A stretch of DNA of 64,000 bases from Marinobacter nauticus (GCF_019801015.1 NZ_JAHVJZ010000009.1:62001-126000), one strand, 5' to 3'; shown: positions 47,156 to 56,819, counted from the stretch's first letter. Numbers and translations are program-made. The notes: generated from the letters alone by a model not told the origin.

Positions 47156-47178
47156 AAGGTGCATAAATTATGCATCAA
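47156..47178 (-). promoter_or_regulatory. Putative NsrR operator before nnrS-nrfA
   Basis: A 23-bp imperfect palindrome centred on TGCATAAATTATGCA. On the minus strand GATGCAT-N5-ATGCACC closely follows the NsrR consensus (AAGATGCAT-N5-ATGCATCTT). A CATAAT hexamer inside it could be the -10 of nnrS, so NO-sensitive repression by NsrR is likely. Confidence 0.75.
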
Positions 47179-47319
47179 ATGGTAAAGGGTTCGCTGCGCC
47201 TTGGCAAGTGAGCGCGGTCGCGGCAGCGCTTGTCTGATTTCGCTGCTGCGGCTCATAATGCCCCTCCTGGTCAGAGATGCGCCGGACACCCCAACCCAGC
47301 CCAAGTACGAGACCCCTTA

Positions 47320-48108
47320 ATGAAAGACCAAACCGGCCTGAACCGAGAACATTACCGTCGCGGCCCCGATTACCGTTGCGGCGAGTCGGTGGGCTTTCGC
47401 GAGGTGCGGGACCAGTTTGGTTTTGGTGGGCTGGTGGTGGGGCGCTGGGTGACGTCACAAGAGAGTGAGCGGGCGGCCAATCTGGTGTTTGATGCGCTGG
47501 CGGATCTGGCGTTTTTGCTCAATGTGCCGCCGACCACGCTGGGACTGCGCCAGTCGCTGAATCTGGCTTTTGGCACCGGTGGCCAACCCGGCGTGCAGGC
47601 GCATTACGCGCCGGGCACACGAACCCTGGCTCTGGCCAAAAATGCCGGGGCCGGGGCGCTGGCCCACGAGTGGTGGCACGGCTTTGACCACTACATCTGC
47701 CCCCATCTGTTTGAGGGTAAAACACCTGGGGTGCGCTTTGCCAGCGATGCCTGGCTGGCCAACTCAACGGTGCGGCCGCACCCGCTCAATCATCGCTTGG
47801 AAGCCTTGCTGGCCACGGTGCTGCTCAGCCCCGATGGCCAGGATAAAAGCGATTACGTGCGCCGCTCAGTGGCGTTGGATCGCCAGTTCGGCCGACGTTA
47901 CTTCAGCCTGCCTACGGAGATGATGGCGCGGGCGTTTGAGGCCTGGGTCCAGAGCCGCAGCGAGATCAAAAATCGCTATCTGGTCAGCGGCACCCAGCAA
48001 AGCGAGGTGGCCAGACTCGGGGGCTATCCCGAGCCGGACCATCTCGCCGCCATCGATCAGGCCATCAAAGGCTACTTCGAACCTCTGGGGCAGGCGCTGT
48101 CCCGTTAG
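47320..48108 (+). CDS. CLCA_X-type zincin-like protein
   Basis: 262 aa from MKDQTGLNREHYRRG; the open frame extends 30 codons upstream through the nnrS promoter area, so I prefer this ATG although its ribosome site is weak. The sequence opens with GESVGFREVRDQFGFGG, typical of proteins named CLCA_X in Shewanella-like genomes. It contains a zinc-protease motif HEWWH in LAHEWWHGFDHYI. A downstream YFSLPTEMMARAFEAWVQS supplies a Glu that may be the third ligand. It is probably a cytosolic metallopeptidase-like protein; substrate unknown. Divergent from nnrS. Confidence 0.75.
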   Translation: MKDQTGLNREHYRRGPDYRCGESVGFREVRDQFGFGGLVVGRWVTSQESERAANLVFDALADLAFLLNVPPTTLGLRQSLNLAFGTGGQPGVQAHYAPGTRTLALAKNAGAGALAHEWWHGFDHYICPHLFEGKTPGVRFASDAWLANSTVRPHPLNHRLEALLATVLLSPDGQDKSDYVRRSVALDRQFGRRYFSLPTEMMARAFEAWVQSRSEIKNRYLVSGTQQSEVARLGGYPEPDHLAAIDQAIKGYFEPLGQALSR

Positions 48109-48129
48109 CCGCTCTGCCCGGTGAGGTCA

Positions 48130-51100
48130 TCAGGGGCCAACCACAAAGCGGGCTTCCACCACTTCGGTGCCTTCGGGCATATCCAGTTCCACCGAAAGCA
48201 GGTGCTCTCCGGGGCTCAGGTTATCGGCATTAAAGGGCCGGGCAAGGCGGGTGCTGCCCTCGGTGCCACCCAGATCCCAGGGCGCACGACTTTCCTTTTT
48301 CTCCACGCTGTTGCGGGCCGGGTCATCCAGGTAGAAGCGTACCTGTTTGGGCCCCTCGTCCGGGGTAACAAAGATGTAGATGTTGCCGTTGACGGTTTGC
48401 CCTTCCAGTAACACCGGGTTGCTGCGGTCTTCGCTCAGCGACAGCCAAATGGTGCCGTTGCCGGACACCTCAGGGGTGACCGTCAGCTGAACCGGCAGGC
48501 TGGCGCTGCTGCCTTCGCCGTTTGCCGTCACCGTCGCGCTGTAACTGCCCGGTGCCAGGGAGCTGGCGTCGACGTTCAGGCTCAGGCTCAGCGGCGTCTG
48601 ACCGGTGTCGGGCGTGACGGTCAGCCAGGTGGCGCTGCTTTGCAGGCTGACGGAGGTGGAGCTGCCGGCACTCAGGCTGGCGCTCAGGGTGCCGTTGCCC
48701 CCTTCGGTCAGGCTCAGCGACAGTGAAGTGGGGCTGAAGCTCAGCCCTTCCGGCGGCGGTGGCGGCGGTGGCGGCGGGGCGCCGTCATTGGCCACCGTGA
48801 AGTTGGCGTAGCGGGAGACGGTGCCGCTGCTGGTTTGCAGGTCCACCCGCATCTGGTACTGGCCATCGCTCAGGCCGGTGGTGTCGTAAGGCTGGGCATC
48901 GCGGTTGCTGGCGGTGCCGCCCAGGTCGAAGGGGGCGACGCCTTCCCGTTTCACCTGCTCCAGGGTGCCCTGGCCCAGGAAGAAGGTGGCGCTGTCGATC
49001 CCGGCTTCCGGGCTGACGTACACGTAGATGTCACCGGACACCGTTTGCCCTTCCAGCGGCGACGCATTGCTGCGCTGCGGGTTGTCCGACAGCAGCAGTT
49101 GGTAGTCGTCGGAGCTGACCTGCAACGTCACCGGCACGATGAGACGGGCACCGTCGCTGCCACTGACCTGGATCTCGGTGCTGTAGCTGCCGGCACCCAA
49201 TGCGCTGGCGTCGAAGCTGACGGTCAGGTCCAGCGGGGCGGGGCCGCTGCTGGCCGAGAGGCTAAGCCAGTCTGCGGACTCGCTGAGGCTGACGTTGCCG
49301 CCACCGCTCTGGCCGATCTGCAGCGACATGGTGGTGGACTGGCCCGGCTCCAGCTGGCGCACCAGGCTGGTGGGGTTGGCCCACAGGGTGTTGTCACCGC
49401 AGCTGTCGGCGTATTTGAAGCGGTCGATGATCCAGGGCTCCTGGCCATCGAGAATGCTGTAGATCTCCACCTGCATCTCGCCGTCGGCGGTAAAGATCAC
49501 CCGGCCAACGTGATGCGCGGTGTTGTCCCGCATTGCGGTCCAGTAGGGCGGCGGATCGTTGTTCCAGGGGGAGAAGCTGCCGTTGCGGTTGGAGAGCTTG
49601 CCGGCGGGGCTCACTTTCACATAGCTGGTGCCGTCAGTGCGGTCGTAACAATCCAGCGCATTGCTGGTCGGCGTGTTGTTTTTCGGCACGTCCACCAGTG
49701 GGAATGTCCGCTCGTAAGACTGGTCATGGGAGGTCAGCACCAGTTTCACGCCGTACTGCTCAAAGATGGGACCGACCTGATCGCGCAAGTATTTGGCGCT
49801 GGGGTGGTTGGCGCCGTCGGAGAAGGGTGGGGCATGGAAGTAGGCCACGATCCAGCGGTAGCCGTCATCCGCCACGCTGGCCAGATGGTTGGTCAGCCAC
49901 GCCAGTGCCTCATCGGGCATCCCTTCGTTTTCTCTCAGGCCATACACCGAAACAAAGTGCACGTCCGCTACGTCAAAGGCGTACATCCGGCTGCCTTCCC
50001 AACCGCTCTGGGTGGGGAAGCGGGCGGCCCAGGTGTCGTAATCCTCGCCCAGTAACACCTCATGGTTGCCCCAGGTGGGCATCATCGGGATCCGCGGAGC
50101 CATCGATATCATTTGGTTAAACCAGGCGTCGATGCTGCGGTCCAGGGTCTCGTAGCGTTTGTCGGTGTTGTAGTAAATCAGGTCTCCGCCGGGGAGGAGC
50201 AGGTCCGGGTCGATCTGATTCATCGCGTCGATGCTGGCCTGCACGCCGGTGCCAAGGCCGTCACTGCGGCCCAGCAGGCCGGTATCGCCAAAGTAGACCA
50301 AATCCCACTGCTGCCCGGCGGCGGGGGCGCTGCGGGTCTGGTAAACCTGGCTGAACTCGCCGGGGCGGATCATCACCCGGTAGTCGTAATCGGCGTAGGC
50401 GGCGAGGCCGGAGAAGCTGACCTGGTGGAACACCCCCTCCTCGGTAATGGTGCGCACCGAACCGTACGCGTCCTGCCAGCTGCTGCTGCCGGAGCGCCGG
50501 TACTGCAGGCGGGAATCGGTGCCGTCGTTGTCGGTCTGCCAGACCGCGGTAACGGTATCGGGGCCCTTGTCCCAGGCCAGATGCAGCTGTCGGGCTTCAG
50601 TGGAACTGATGGCGACGGTCAGCGCCACGCTGACCGACGTGCCGATATAGCCATCGGCGCTGAAGTTCAGCTGAGTCTGGTAGGGGCCCGCAGACAGGCC
50701 GGAAGCGTCGATCTCCAGGGTCAGCGTGGCCGGGGTGGTGCCGGATGTGGGGCTGACACTGAGCCAGCCGGCATTTTCAGCGGAGGTAAAACTGACGGCC
50801 TGGCTGTCTGATGTGGCGAGATTAACCGTGGTGGTGCGTCTTTCGCCGGGTGCCACCGTCATACTGACCGTGGAAGGGCTGGCCTGCAGCGACACAATGC
50901 CATTATTCACCACCAGCGTGCCGCTCAGCTCGATGTTGTCACCGCTGATTGGAATGAGGGTGGCGCTGATGGTGTGAGTGCCGTCGCTCAGCTTGGCGCT
51001 GTCGTAGGGGCGGGCGTCCTTATTGGATTCGGTGCCGCCGAGGTCCCAGGGGGCGTTGTTTTCGGTCTGAACCAGGTTGCCATCAATGCTGAAACGGACC

Positions 51101-51276
51101 TGATCCAGCCCGTCATCCCGGTCGATAAAGACGTAGATGTCGCCGGACAGAGTGGGACCGTTGAGCGGTTGAGGATTGGCGCGATCCGCCGTCGCTGACC
51201 ACATCAGCTGATAGCCCCAGGCCACCGGTGATATCAGCACCGAAACCAGCAATAACCATCGGAATACCCAAGCCAT
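48130..51276 (-). CDS. Secreted purple-acid-phosphatase-like metallophosphoesterase with three repeated modules
   Basis: 1048 aa from the ATG at 51276, preceded by AGGAGG. Signal peptide (LLLVSVLISPVAWG). A FnIII-like domain precedes a calcineurin-type phosphoesterase at about 320-590 with YFGDTG, GGDLIYYN, GNHEVL, YFHAPPF and SHDQSYER. The last motif has Gln where GHxH enzymes have the second His. BACON/Ig-like domains follow. A module of about 95 residues occurs three times (about 22-115, 719-825, 942-1048), each with SGDIYVF-type and APWDLGGT-type signatures. A poly-proline linker of about 9 residues precedes the third part. It is probably a secreted or surface phosphatase. Monocistronic. 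Confidence 0.82.
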   Translation of the reverse strand: MAWVFRWLLLVSVLISPVAWGYQLMWSATADRANPQPLNGPTLSGDIYVFIDRDDGLDQVRFSIDGNLVQTENNAPWDLGGTESNKDARPYDSAKLSDGTHTISATLIPISGDNIELSGTLVVNNGIVSLQASPSTVSMTVAPGERRTTTVNLATSDSQAVSFTSAENAGWLSVSPTSGTTPATLTLEIDASGLSAGPYQTQLNFSADGYIGTSVSVALTVAISSTEARQLHLAWDKGPDTVTAVWQTDNDGTDSRLQYRRSGSSSWQDAYGSVRTITEEGVFHQVSFSGLAAYADYDYRVMIRPGEFSQVYQTRSAPAAGQQWDLVYFGDTGLLGRSDGLGTGVQASIDAMNQIDPDLLLPGGDLIYYNTDKRYETLDRSIDAWFNQMISMAPRIPMMPTWGNHEVLLGEDYDTWAARFPTQSGWEGSRMYAFDVADVHFVSVYGLRENEGMPDEALAWLTNHLASVADDGYRWIVAYFHAPPFSDGANHPSAKYLRDQVGPIFEQYGVKLVLTSHDQSYERTFPLVDVPKNNTPTSNALDCYDRTDGTSYVKVSPAGKLSNRNGSFSPWNNDPPPYWTAMRDNTAHHVGRVIFTADGEMQVEIYSILDGQEPWIIDRFKYADSCGDNTLWANPTSLVRQLEPGQSTTMSLQIGQSGGGNVSLSESADWLSLSASSGPAPLDLTVSFDASALGAGSYSTEIQVSGSDGARLIVPVTLQVSSDDYQLLLSDNPQRSNASPLEGQTVSGDIYVYVSPEAGIDSATFFLGQGTLEQVKREGVAPFDLGGTASNRDAQPYDTTGLSDGQYQMRVDLQTSSGTVSRYANFTVANDGAPPPPPPPPPEGLSFSPTSLSLSLTEGGNGTLSASLSAGSSTSVSLQSSATWLTVTPDTGQTPLSLSLNVDASSLAPGSYSATVTANGEGSSASLPVQLTVTPEVSGNGTIWLSLSEDRSNPVLLEGQTVNGNIYIFVTPDEGPKQVRFYLDDPARNSVEKKESRAPWDLGGTEGSTRLARPFNADNLSPGEHLLSVELDMPEGTEVVEARFVVGP

Positions 51277-51459
51277 ACCTCTTACCTCCTGGCCGAAATC
51301 CCACGGGATGAATAGCAACCATAGGCGATGAAAGCCGGGGGAGTGGCGGAAAAATCAGGACAAATTTGCCGTGCGTCGGGCAAGTCCCTATCGCCAGTGG
51401 CGTTTTTCTTAACCGGGGGGATCCCTATAATGATCCCCCTAGCCGTATTGGAGTAATGC

Positions 51460-52398
51460 ATGAATCAGCGAGACACCGCACTGCGGATCCGCGCCCTGCG
51501 TAAGACCTATCCGGGAGGCGTGGAAGCGCTGAAAGGGATCGATCTGGAAGTGCAGGCCGGGGACTTCTTCGCACTGCTCGGCCCGAACGGGGCGGGCAAA
51601 TCCACCACCATCGGGGTGATCAGCGCCCTGGTGAACAAAACCGCCGGTGAAGTCGAAGTGTTCGGCCACAGCATCGATTCCGAGCTGAATGCCGCCAAGC
51701 GCTGCATTGGACTGGTGCCCCAGGAGTTCAACTTCAACCAGTTTGAGACGGTGCTGCAGATCGTGGTGAACCAGGCCGGTTACTACGGGGTGCCGAAGGC
51801 CGAAGCGATGAAGCGGGCGGAGAAGTACCTGGCCCAGCTGGACCTGTGGGAGAAGCGCGATGCCCGAGCCCGCGAGCTGTCCGGTGGGATGAAGCGGCGG
51901 TTGATGATCGCCCGTGCTCTGATGCACGAACCCAAACTGCTGATTCTGGACGAGCCCACCGCGGGGGTGGACATTGAGATCCGCCGCTCCATGTGGCGCT
52001 TCCTGAAAGAGATCAACGAGCAGGGCGTCACCATCATTCTGACCACCCACTACCTGGAAGAAGCGGAGATGCTGTGCCGCCATATCGGCATCATCGACAA
52101 AGGCGAGCTGGTGGAGTGCACCACCATGAAATCCCTGCTGGCCAAACTCACCGTGGAAACCTTTGTGCTCGATCTGGCACCGGACACCGGCCGGGTGTAT
52201 CTGGACGGCTTCGAGTGCCGCCAACCGGATGACCACACCCTGGAAGTGGATGTGGAGAAATCCGTGGGCCTGAATGGCCTGTTCCGTCAACTCAGTGAGC
52301 AGGGCGTTACCGTGCTGTCCATGCGCAACAAGGCCAACCGCCTGGAAGAGCTGTTTGTCTCTCTGGTGGAGAACGGCCGACAGGAGGCCCAGTCATGA
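51460..52398 (+). CDS. yadG: ABC transporter ATP-binding protein, YadG-like
   Basis: 312 aa. Walker A GPNGAGKST, Q-loop VPQEFNF, signature LSGGMKRR, Walker B LLILDEPTAGVD and the H-loop TTHYLEEAE are all present. It is the ATPase of an ABC-2-type exporter, with the permease gene overlapping its end by 4 bp (ATGA). In E. coli yadGH also lies near panD, as here. The substrate is unknown. GGAG precedes the ATG. Confidence 0.9.
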   Translation: MNQRDTALRIRALRKTYPGGVEALKGIDLEVQAGDFFALLGPNGAGKSTTIGVISALVNKTAGEVEVFGHSIDSELNAAKRCIGLVPQEFNFNQFETVLQIVVNQAGYYGVPKAEAMKRAEKYLAQLDLWEKRDARARELSGGMKRRLMIARALMHEPKLLILDEPTAGVDIEIRRSMWRFLKEINEQGVTIILTTHYLEEAEMLCRHIGIIDKGELVECTTMKSLLAKLTVETFVLDLAPDTGRVYLDGFECRQPDDHTLEVDVEKSVGLNGLFRQLSEQGVTVLSMRNKANRLEELFVSLVENGRQEAQS

Positions 52399-53165
52399 GT
52401 CACCCTTACTGGATCGCCTTTAAAGCGCTGGTGCGCAAGGAGATCACCCGCTTTTCCCGGATCTGGGTGCAAACCCTGGTGCCACCGGCGATCACCATGA
52501 CCCTCTATTTCCTGATCTTCGGTAACCTGATCGGCAGTCGCATTGGCCAGATGGGGGGCTTCAGCTACATGGAGTTCATCATGCCGGGTCTGATCATGAT
52601 GTCGGTGATCACCAACTCCTACGCCAACGTGGCCAGCTCTTTCTTCAGCGCCAAGTTCCAGCGCAACATTGAAGAGCTGCTGGTGGCGCCGGTGCCCAAT
52701 GTGCTGATCATCCTGGGGTACGTGGCGGGCGGCGTGGCTCGTGGCCTCTGCGTGGGTGCCATTGTCACGACGGTGGCGCTGTTCTTTGTCGACATCCAGA
52801 TCCACAGCCTGCCGGTGTTGCTGATCACCCTGCTGATGACCTCCGTGGTGTTTGCGCTGGGCGGCCTGATCAACGCCGTGTTTGCCCGCACCTTTGACGA
52901 CATCAGCATCATTCCGACCTTTGTGCTGACGCCGCTGACCTATCTGGGCGGGGTGTTTTACTCCATCTCGCTGCTGCCGGATTTCTGGCAGGGTGTGTCG
53001 CAGCTGAACCCGGTGGTCTACACCATCAACGCCTTCCGTTACGGCTTCCTCGGCGTCAGCGATGTCAGCCTGTGGGCGTCACTGAGTGTGCTGACCGCCT
53101 TTATCGTGGTGTTGTTTGCGGTGGCGTACCGACTGGTGGATAAAGGCATCGGGCTGCGCAGCTGA
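52395..53165 (+). CDS. yadH: ABC-2 type permease, YadH-like
   Basis: 256 aa with six hydrophobic segments. ITRFSRIWVQTLVPPAITMTLYF at the start and TPLTYLGGVFYSISLLP in the last third are typical of the ABC-2 membrane family. It pairs with the upstream ATPase (overlap ATGA) and its stop overlaps the next start by one base, so all three genes are translationally linked. Confidence 0.9.
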   Translation: MSHPYWIAFKALVRKEITRFSRIWVQTLVPPAITMTLYFLIFGNLIGSRIGQMGGFSYMEFIMPGLIMMSVITNSYANVASSFFSAKFQRNIEELLVAPVPNVLIILGYVAGGVARGLCVGAIVTTVALFFVDIQIHSLPVLLITLLMTSVVFALGGLINAVFARTFDDISIIPTFVLTPLTYLGGVFYSISLLPDFWQGVSQLNPVVYTINAFRYGFLGVSDVSLWASLSVLTAFIVVLFAVAYRLVDKGIGLRS

Positions 53166-53830
53166 TGGCCAACTCCCGCGCGATCCAATCCAATCAGAAC
53201 GGTCTGCACGACAACCTGACGCAGACCGTTCGCCGCCATCTGGCGCACCCCTTCCGGGCGCCCTATGCCGATTACAGCCTGGCGCTGTTTGCGGAGCTGA
53301 AGGCCTGGAAAGAGGCCGATGGCCGGCCGCTGGTGCTGGACTCCTGCTGCGGCGTCGGCGAGAGCACGGCAAACCTGGCCCAACGCCATCCTGAAGCGAT
53401 CGTGCTGGGACTGGACAAGTCGGCTGCCCGGGTGGGGAAACATGGCCACTACCAGGCCGTGACGGACAACTACCGCGTGGTCCGGGGCAATCTGAACGAT
53501 CTGTGGCGGATGATGGTGGCCGACGGCTGGGCGCCCACCCACCACTATCTTCTCTACCCCAACCCCTGGCCGAAATCCGGACATCTTCAGCGGCGCTGGC
53601 ACGGTGGGCCGCTGTTTCCCTCGCTGCTGGCGCTGGGGGGGCAGCTGGAGCTGCGCTCCAACTGGCGGCTCTATCTGGAGGAGTTTCAGGCCGCGCTGGC
53701 ACTGGCGGGTCATCAGGGGGAATTTGTCCCGCTGCCGGACGAGCCGCCGCTGACGCCGTTCGAACGAAAGTACGGTGAGTCGGGCCAGCCGCTGCACCGT
53801 TTGGTGTGTGATCTCACTAAAAAGTCGTAA
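53165..53830 (+). CDS. TrmB-like SAM-dependent methyltransferase
   Basis: 221 aa. The SAM-binding motif is LDSCCGVGESTANLA; YPNPWPKSGHLQRRWHG is the tRNA (guanine-N7) methyltransferase signature (PDPWPK-xx-HxKRR). The N- and C-termini differ from housekeeping TrmB, so it may be a paralogue with another target. Start overlaps the YadH-like stop (TGATG). Last gene of this three-gene operon, followed by a terminator. Confidence 0.8.
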   Translation: MANSRAIQSNQNGLHDNLTQTVRRHLAHPFRAPYADYSLALFAELKAWKEADGRPLVLDSCCGVGESTANLAQRHPEAIVLGLDKSAARVGKHGHYQAVTDNYRVVRGNLNDLWRMMVADGWAPTHHYLLYPNPWPKSGHLQRRWHGGPLFPSLLALGGQLELRSNWRLYLEEFQAALALAGHQGEFVPLPDEPPLTPFERKYGESGQPLHRLVCDLTKKS

Positions 53831-53868
53831 CTTTTCCCGATATCGCCTAGTCTGGTTATGACAAGGCC

Positions 53869-53892
53869 ATGATCCGTAAGATCATTTTTTTT
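53869..53892 (+). terminator. Intrinsic terminator after the yadGH-trmB-like operon
   Basis: ATGATC, CGTAA loop, GATCAT, then TTTTTTT. The stem is short but the T-tract is strong. Confidence 0.7.
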
Positions 53893-53960
53893 GGCACGGA
53901 TCTGGCCTCTTTCCTCTCTCTAAACCAAGGAAGTGGTGAAAACCACAAACGGGAGACGGT

Positions 53961-54053
53961 ATGACACGGGGACAGCACCGCTGGGCGGTGATCTTTATTG
54001 GCATGACACTGGTACTCTCCGGCCAGAGTTTGTTGTGGTACCTGTTCGGCTGA
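53961..54053 (+). CDS. 30-aa single-pass membrane peptide
   Basis: ATG at 53961 with GGGAG 6 nt upstream. The 30 codons give a basic head (MTRGQHRWAV) followed by one hydrophobic helix (IFIGMTLVLSGQ, then WYLFG), with a stop at 54051. Ribosome site, charge pattern and host codon use make it a credible small membrane protein. It lies between a terminator and the exported beta-rich protein, perhaps co-transcribed with it. Function unknown. Confidence 0.55.
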   Translation: MTRGQHRWAVIFIGMTLVLSGQSLLWYLFG

Positions 54054-54095
54054 GTTCTACACTCTTCTTTTCGGGTGGCGGCGTGAGGGCGCTCC

Positions 54096-54644
54096 ATGAG
54101 AAGGGTTATGGTTTTATGGTTGGGAACCCTGATATGCACCGGCGTAGCGCAGGCTGACGCCGGTGACTGGCGTCACCAGATCCGGCTGGGTGGCTGGTCG
54201 TATCACCTGGAAGACGAGCCGTTCGAGGATTCGCCGGAATACAACGAGTGGCATCAGGGGATCGGCTACTACTACCGTTTTAATCAGTGCCACGGCAGCG
54301 ACAACTGGTATTGCCAGCTGGGCGCATCCTACCTTCGTGACAGCTTCGACAACCCCATGTATACCCTCACCTGGAGCTGGCATTACCCCTTTAACGATTA
54401 CCTTGCTGCGGGCATCGTCGCCGGCATCGCCAATCGCACCGTAGCGGAATACCAGGACGAGATCTTTCAGGGCACCGATCGCAAGTGGCTGCCGGTGTTA
54501 GCGCCAAAGCTGGAGTTCAGCTACGGCCGCTACTCCATCGGTTTTGCGGTGTTCCCCCAGATCGACTACCTGGAAGAGAACGGCAGCACGGAATACAAAA
54601 TCGGCAAGCCGACGCTGTTCTGGGATATCGCAATCGCGTTCTGA
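54096..54644 (+). CDS. Exported beta-rich (outer-membrane barrel-like) protein
   Basis: 182 aa. Signal peptide VLWLGTLICTGVAQA. The mature part alternates aromatic and polar residues in short strands (IRLGGWSYHLED, GIGYYYRF, YTLTWSWHY, YSIGFAVFPQ) and ends in aromatic F (DIAIAF), the usual C-terminal signal for BAM-inserted barrels. About 160 mature residues would fit an eight-stranded barrel. The opening resembles the PagP fold, but no catalytic residues can be assigned. It ends at a bidirectional terminator shared with panD. Confidence 0.7.
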   Translation: MRRVMVLWLGTLICTGVAQADAGDWRHQIRLGGWSYHLEDEPFEDSPEYNEWHQGIGYYYRFNQCHGSDNWYCQLGASYLRDSFDNPMYTLTWSWHYPFNDYLAAGIVAGIANRTVAEYQDEIFQGTDRKWLPVLAPKLEFSYGRYSIGFAVFPQIDYLEENGSTEYKIGKPTLFWDIAIAF

Positions 54645-54650
54645 GCGCAC

Positions 54651-54681
54651 AAAAAAGGCCCCGTTATCGGAGCCTTTTTTT
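54651..54681. terminator. Bidirectional terminator between the barrel-like gene and panD
   Basis: AAAAAAGGC and GCCTTTTTTT enclose CCCG-TTAT-CGGA. A-tract and T-tract on both sides serve both convergent genes. Confidence 0.8.
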
Positions 54682-54695
54682 GTGGCAGCGATGGC

Positions 54696-55076
54696 TCAGG
54701 CGGCCTGGGTCGGGATGACGTTGGCGGTGCCTTTGATGTCGTTGGTCTCGTTCAGGTAAACCAACTGCGGCTTGTGGGTCTTGGCCGCTTCTTCATCCAT
54801 CACCATGTAGGCGCAGATGATCACCCGGTCTTTCGGGCTGGCCTTGTGGGCGGCGGCGCCGTTGACGGAGATGATCTTGGAGCCACGCTCGCCACTGATG
54901 GCGTAGGTGCTGAAACGCTCACCGTTGTCGATGTTGTAGATCTCGATCTTCTCGTATTCCAGGATACCAGCGGCATCCAGCAGGTCCTGATCAATGGCGC
55001 AGGAGCCTTCGTACTCCAGTTCGGCGTGGGTGACGCGGGCCTGGTGCAGTTTCCCCTTCAGCATGATGCGTTGCAT
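54696..55076 (-). CDS. panD: Aspartate 1-decarboxylase
   Basis: 126 aa, the usual length. It makes beta-alanine from aspartate for pantothenate. The self-cleavage site Gly24-Ser25 (EYEGSCAID) that yields the pyruvoyl group is present, as are [12 protein letters not shown] at the start and [18 protein letters not shown]. It lies 67 bp downstream of panC on the same strand, completing the panBCD set. Confidence 0.96.
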   Translation of the reverse strand: MQRIMLKGKLHQARVTHAELEYEGSCAIDQDLLDAAGILEYEKIEIYNIDNGERFSTYAISGERGSKIISVNGAAAHKASPKDRVIICAYMVMDEEAAKTHKPQLVYLNETNDIKGTANVIPTQAA

Positions 55077-55143
55077 AAGCGGTTCCGTTACTTCCTGTTA
55101 TGTGAACTGTGTCGCACTTGTTAAGCGGCGCATTATCACCAAA

Positions 55144-56001
55144 TCACTCGGTGAGATCCACCGCGAGATTGTCGATAAGACGGGCCCGGCCAAGCTGGGC
55201 CGCTGCCAGGATCACCACGCTGGTATCACCGGGCTTGGCAGGCGCCAGCGTGGTGCCGTGGCAGATCCGGATAAAGTCCGGGGTAAATCCCCTTTGGCTC
55301 AGCCGATCGCAAGCCTGTTGCTCCAGCTCGGCGCGGGTCTCCAGCCCCAGGGTTTTCAGCGCCTGGGCGGTGATGTCCAGGGTGCGTTTCAGCTCCGGGG
55401 CGGTGGCGCGTTCGCTGTCGGTCAGATAGCCGTTGCGGGAGCTCATGGCCAGGCCATCCGCTTCCCGTACCGTGGGGATGCCAATCACTTCCACCGGCAT
55501 GTTCAGATCCCGCACCATCGTGCGGATCACTGCCAGTTGCTGGTAATCCTTCTCGCCGAAACAGGCGATGTCCGGCTGCACCAGATTAAACAGTTTGCAG
55601 ACGATGGTGGTCACACCACGGAAGTGGCCGGGGCGGCTGGCACCACAGTGGAGATCGGACAGGCCGGGCACCTCGACATAGGTCTGCTCGCTCAGGCCAG
55701 CGGGGTAGAGCAGTTCGCGCTCCGGGGTGAACAGCAGGTCACAGCCCGCTTCAAACAGGCGCTGTTTGTCCTGTTCCAGAGTGCGGGGATAGGCATCCAG
55801 ATCTTCGCTCGGGCCGAACTGCATCGGATTGACGAAGATGCTGGTGACCACCCGATCGGCACGGGTGCGGGCCTGGTGAACCAGCTCGATATGACCATCG
55901 TGCAGGTTGCCCATGGTGGGGACAAAAGCCACACGCTCACCGGCCAGTCGCCATTGGCGGACCAGCTGGTGCAGGCGATGGGGATCAGACAAGGTTTGCA
56001 T
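55144..56001 (-). CDS. panC: Pantothenate synthetase
   Basis: 285 aa. It joins pantoate and beta-alanine using [17 protein letters not shown] is the HIGH-type nucleotide site, FGEKDYQQL and MSSRNGYL are the family motifs, the last being KMSKS-like. Follows panB by 23 bp in the same operon. Confidence 0.96.
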   Translation of the reverse strand: MQTLSDPHRLHQLVRQWRLAGERVAFVPTMGNLHDGHIELVHQARTRADRVVTSIFVNPMQFGPSEDLDAYPRTLEQDKQRLFEAGCDLLFTPERELLYPAGLSEQTYVEVPGLSDLHCGASRPGHFRGVTTIVCKLFNLVQPDIACFGEKDYQQLAVIRTMVRDLNMPVEVIGIPTVREADGLAMSSRNGYLTDSERATAPELKRTLDITAQALKTLGLETRAELEQQACDRLSQRGFTPDFIRICHGTTLAPAKPGDTSVVILAAAQLGRARLIDNLAVDLTE

Positions 56002-56024
56002 AACGACTCCTCTGCCAACCGTCG

Positions 56025-56819
56025 TCAGTTAAAGCTGTGCTCCGGGCCTGGGAAGCGACCGTTCTCCACCTCTTCAACAAAGGCGGCGACGGCGGCCTGC
56101 AGGCTGGGGGTCTGGCTCAGGTAATTTTTGGCGAATTTGGGGATGTAGCCAGAAGTAATGCCAAACAGATCGTGCATCACCAGAATCTGGCCATCGGTAT
56201 GGGGGCCGGCGCCAATGCCGATCACCGGGATCGACAACGCTTCGGTGATGGTGCGGGCCAGCTCGGTGGGCACACACTCCAGCACCAGCAGCGCAGCACC
56301 GGCGTCCTGCAGTCGCAGGGCCTGATCCAGAATCGCCTGGCCGGCGTCCTCACCACGACCCTGTACCTTGAAACCGCCAAATACGTGGACAGACTGCGGC
56401 GTCAGGCCCAGATGGGCACACACCGGCACGCTGCGCTGAGTCAGGCCGCGCACGGTCTCCAGCAGCCAGTCTCCGCCTTCCAGCTTCACCATCTGGGCGC
56501 CAGCGCGCATCAGGGCGGCGGCGCTGTCGTAAGCGGCTTCCGGCGTGGCGTAACTCATAAAGGGCATGTCGGCGATCACCAGCGCCTTGGGTGCGCCCTT
56601 GCTGACCGCACGGGTGTGGTAAGCCACATCCTCGACGCTCACCTTAAGGGTGTCTTCATCGCCCTTAAGCACCATGCCCAGACTGTCGCCCACCAGCAAC
56701 ACCGGCACGCCCTGCTCGGCAAAGGCCGCAGCAAAGCTGGCGTCATAGGCGGTCAGTGAAGCAAATTTTCGCCCTTCGCGCTTATAGCGGTTCAGGGTGG
56801 AGGTGGTGATCCTGTCCAT
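56025..56819 (-). CDS. panB: 3-methyl-2-oxobutanoate hydroxymethyltransferase
   Basis: 264 aa. It makes ketopantoate from alpha-ketoisovalerate and methylene-tetrahydrofolate. The TIM-barrel motifs are intact: [20 protein letters not shown] (metal Asp), [20 protein letters not shown], and LECVPTELA. First gene of panBC. It is preceded by about 100 bp after folK, so it may have its own promoter. Confidence 0.96.
   Translation of the reverse strand: MDRITTSTLNRYKREGRKFASLTAYDASFAAAFAEQGVPVLLVGDSLGMVLKGDEDTLKVSVEDVAYHTRAVSKGAPKALVIADMPFMSYATPEAAYDSAAALMRAGAQMVKLEGGDWLLETVRGLTQRSVPVCAHLGLTPQSVHVFGGFKVQGRGEDAGQAILDQALRLQDAGAALLVLECVPTELARTITEALSIPVIGIGAGPHTDGQILVMHDLFGITSGYIPKFAKNYLSQTPSLQAAVAAFVEEVENGRFPGPEHSFN

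Noticed and set aside
48835-50055. 406-codon plus-strand frame opposite the phosphoesterase
   Set aside because: Low-complexity shadow in a GC-rich gene; no ribosome site or domain.
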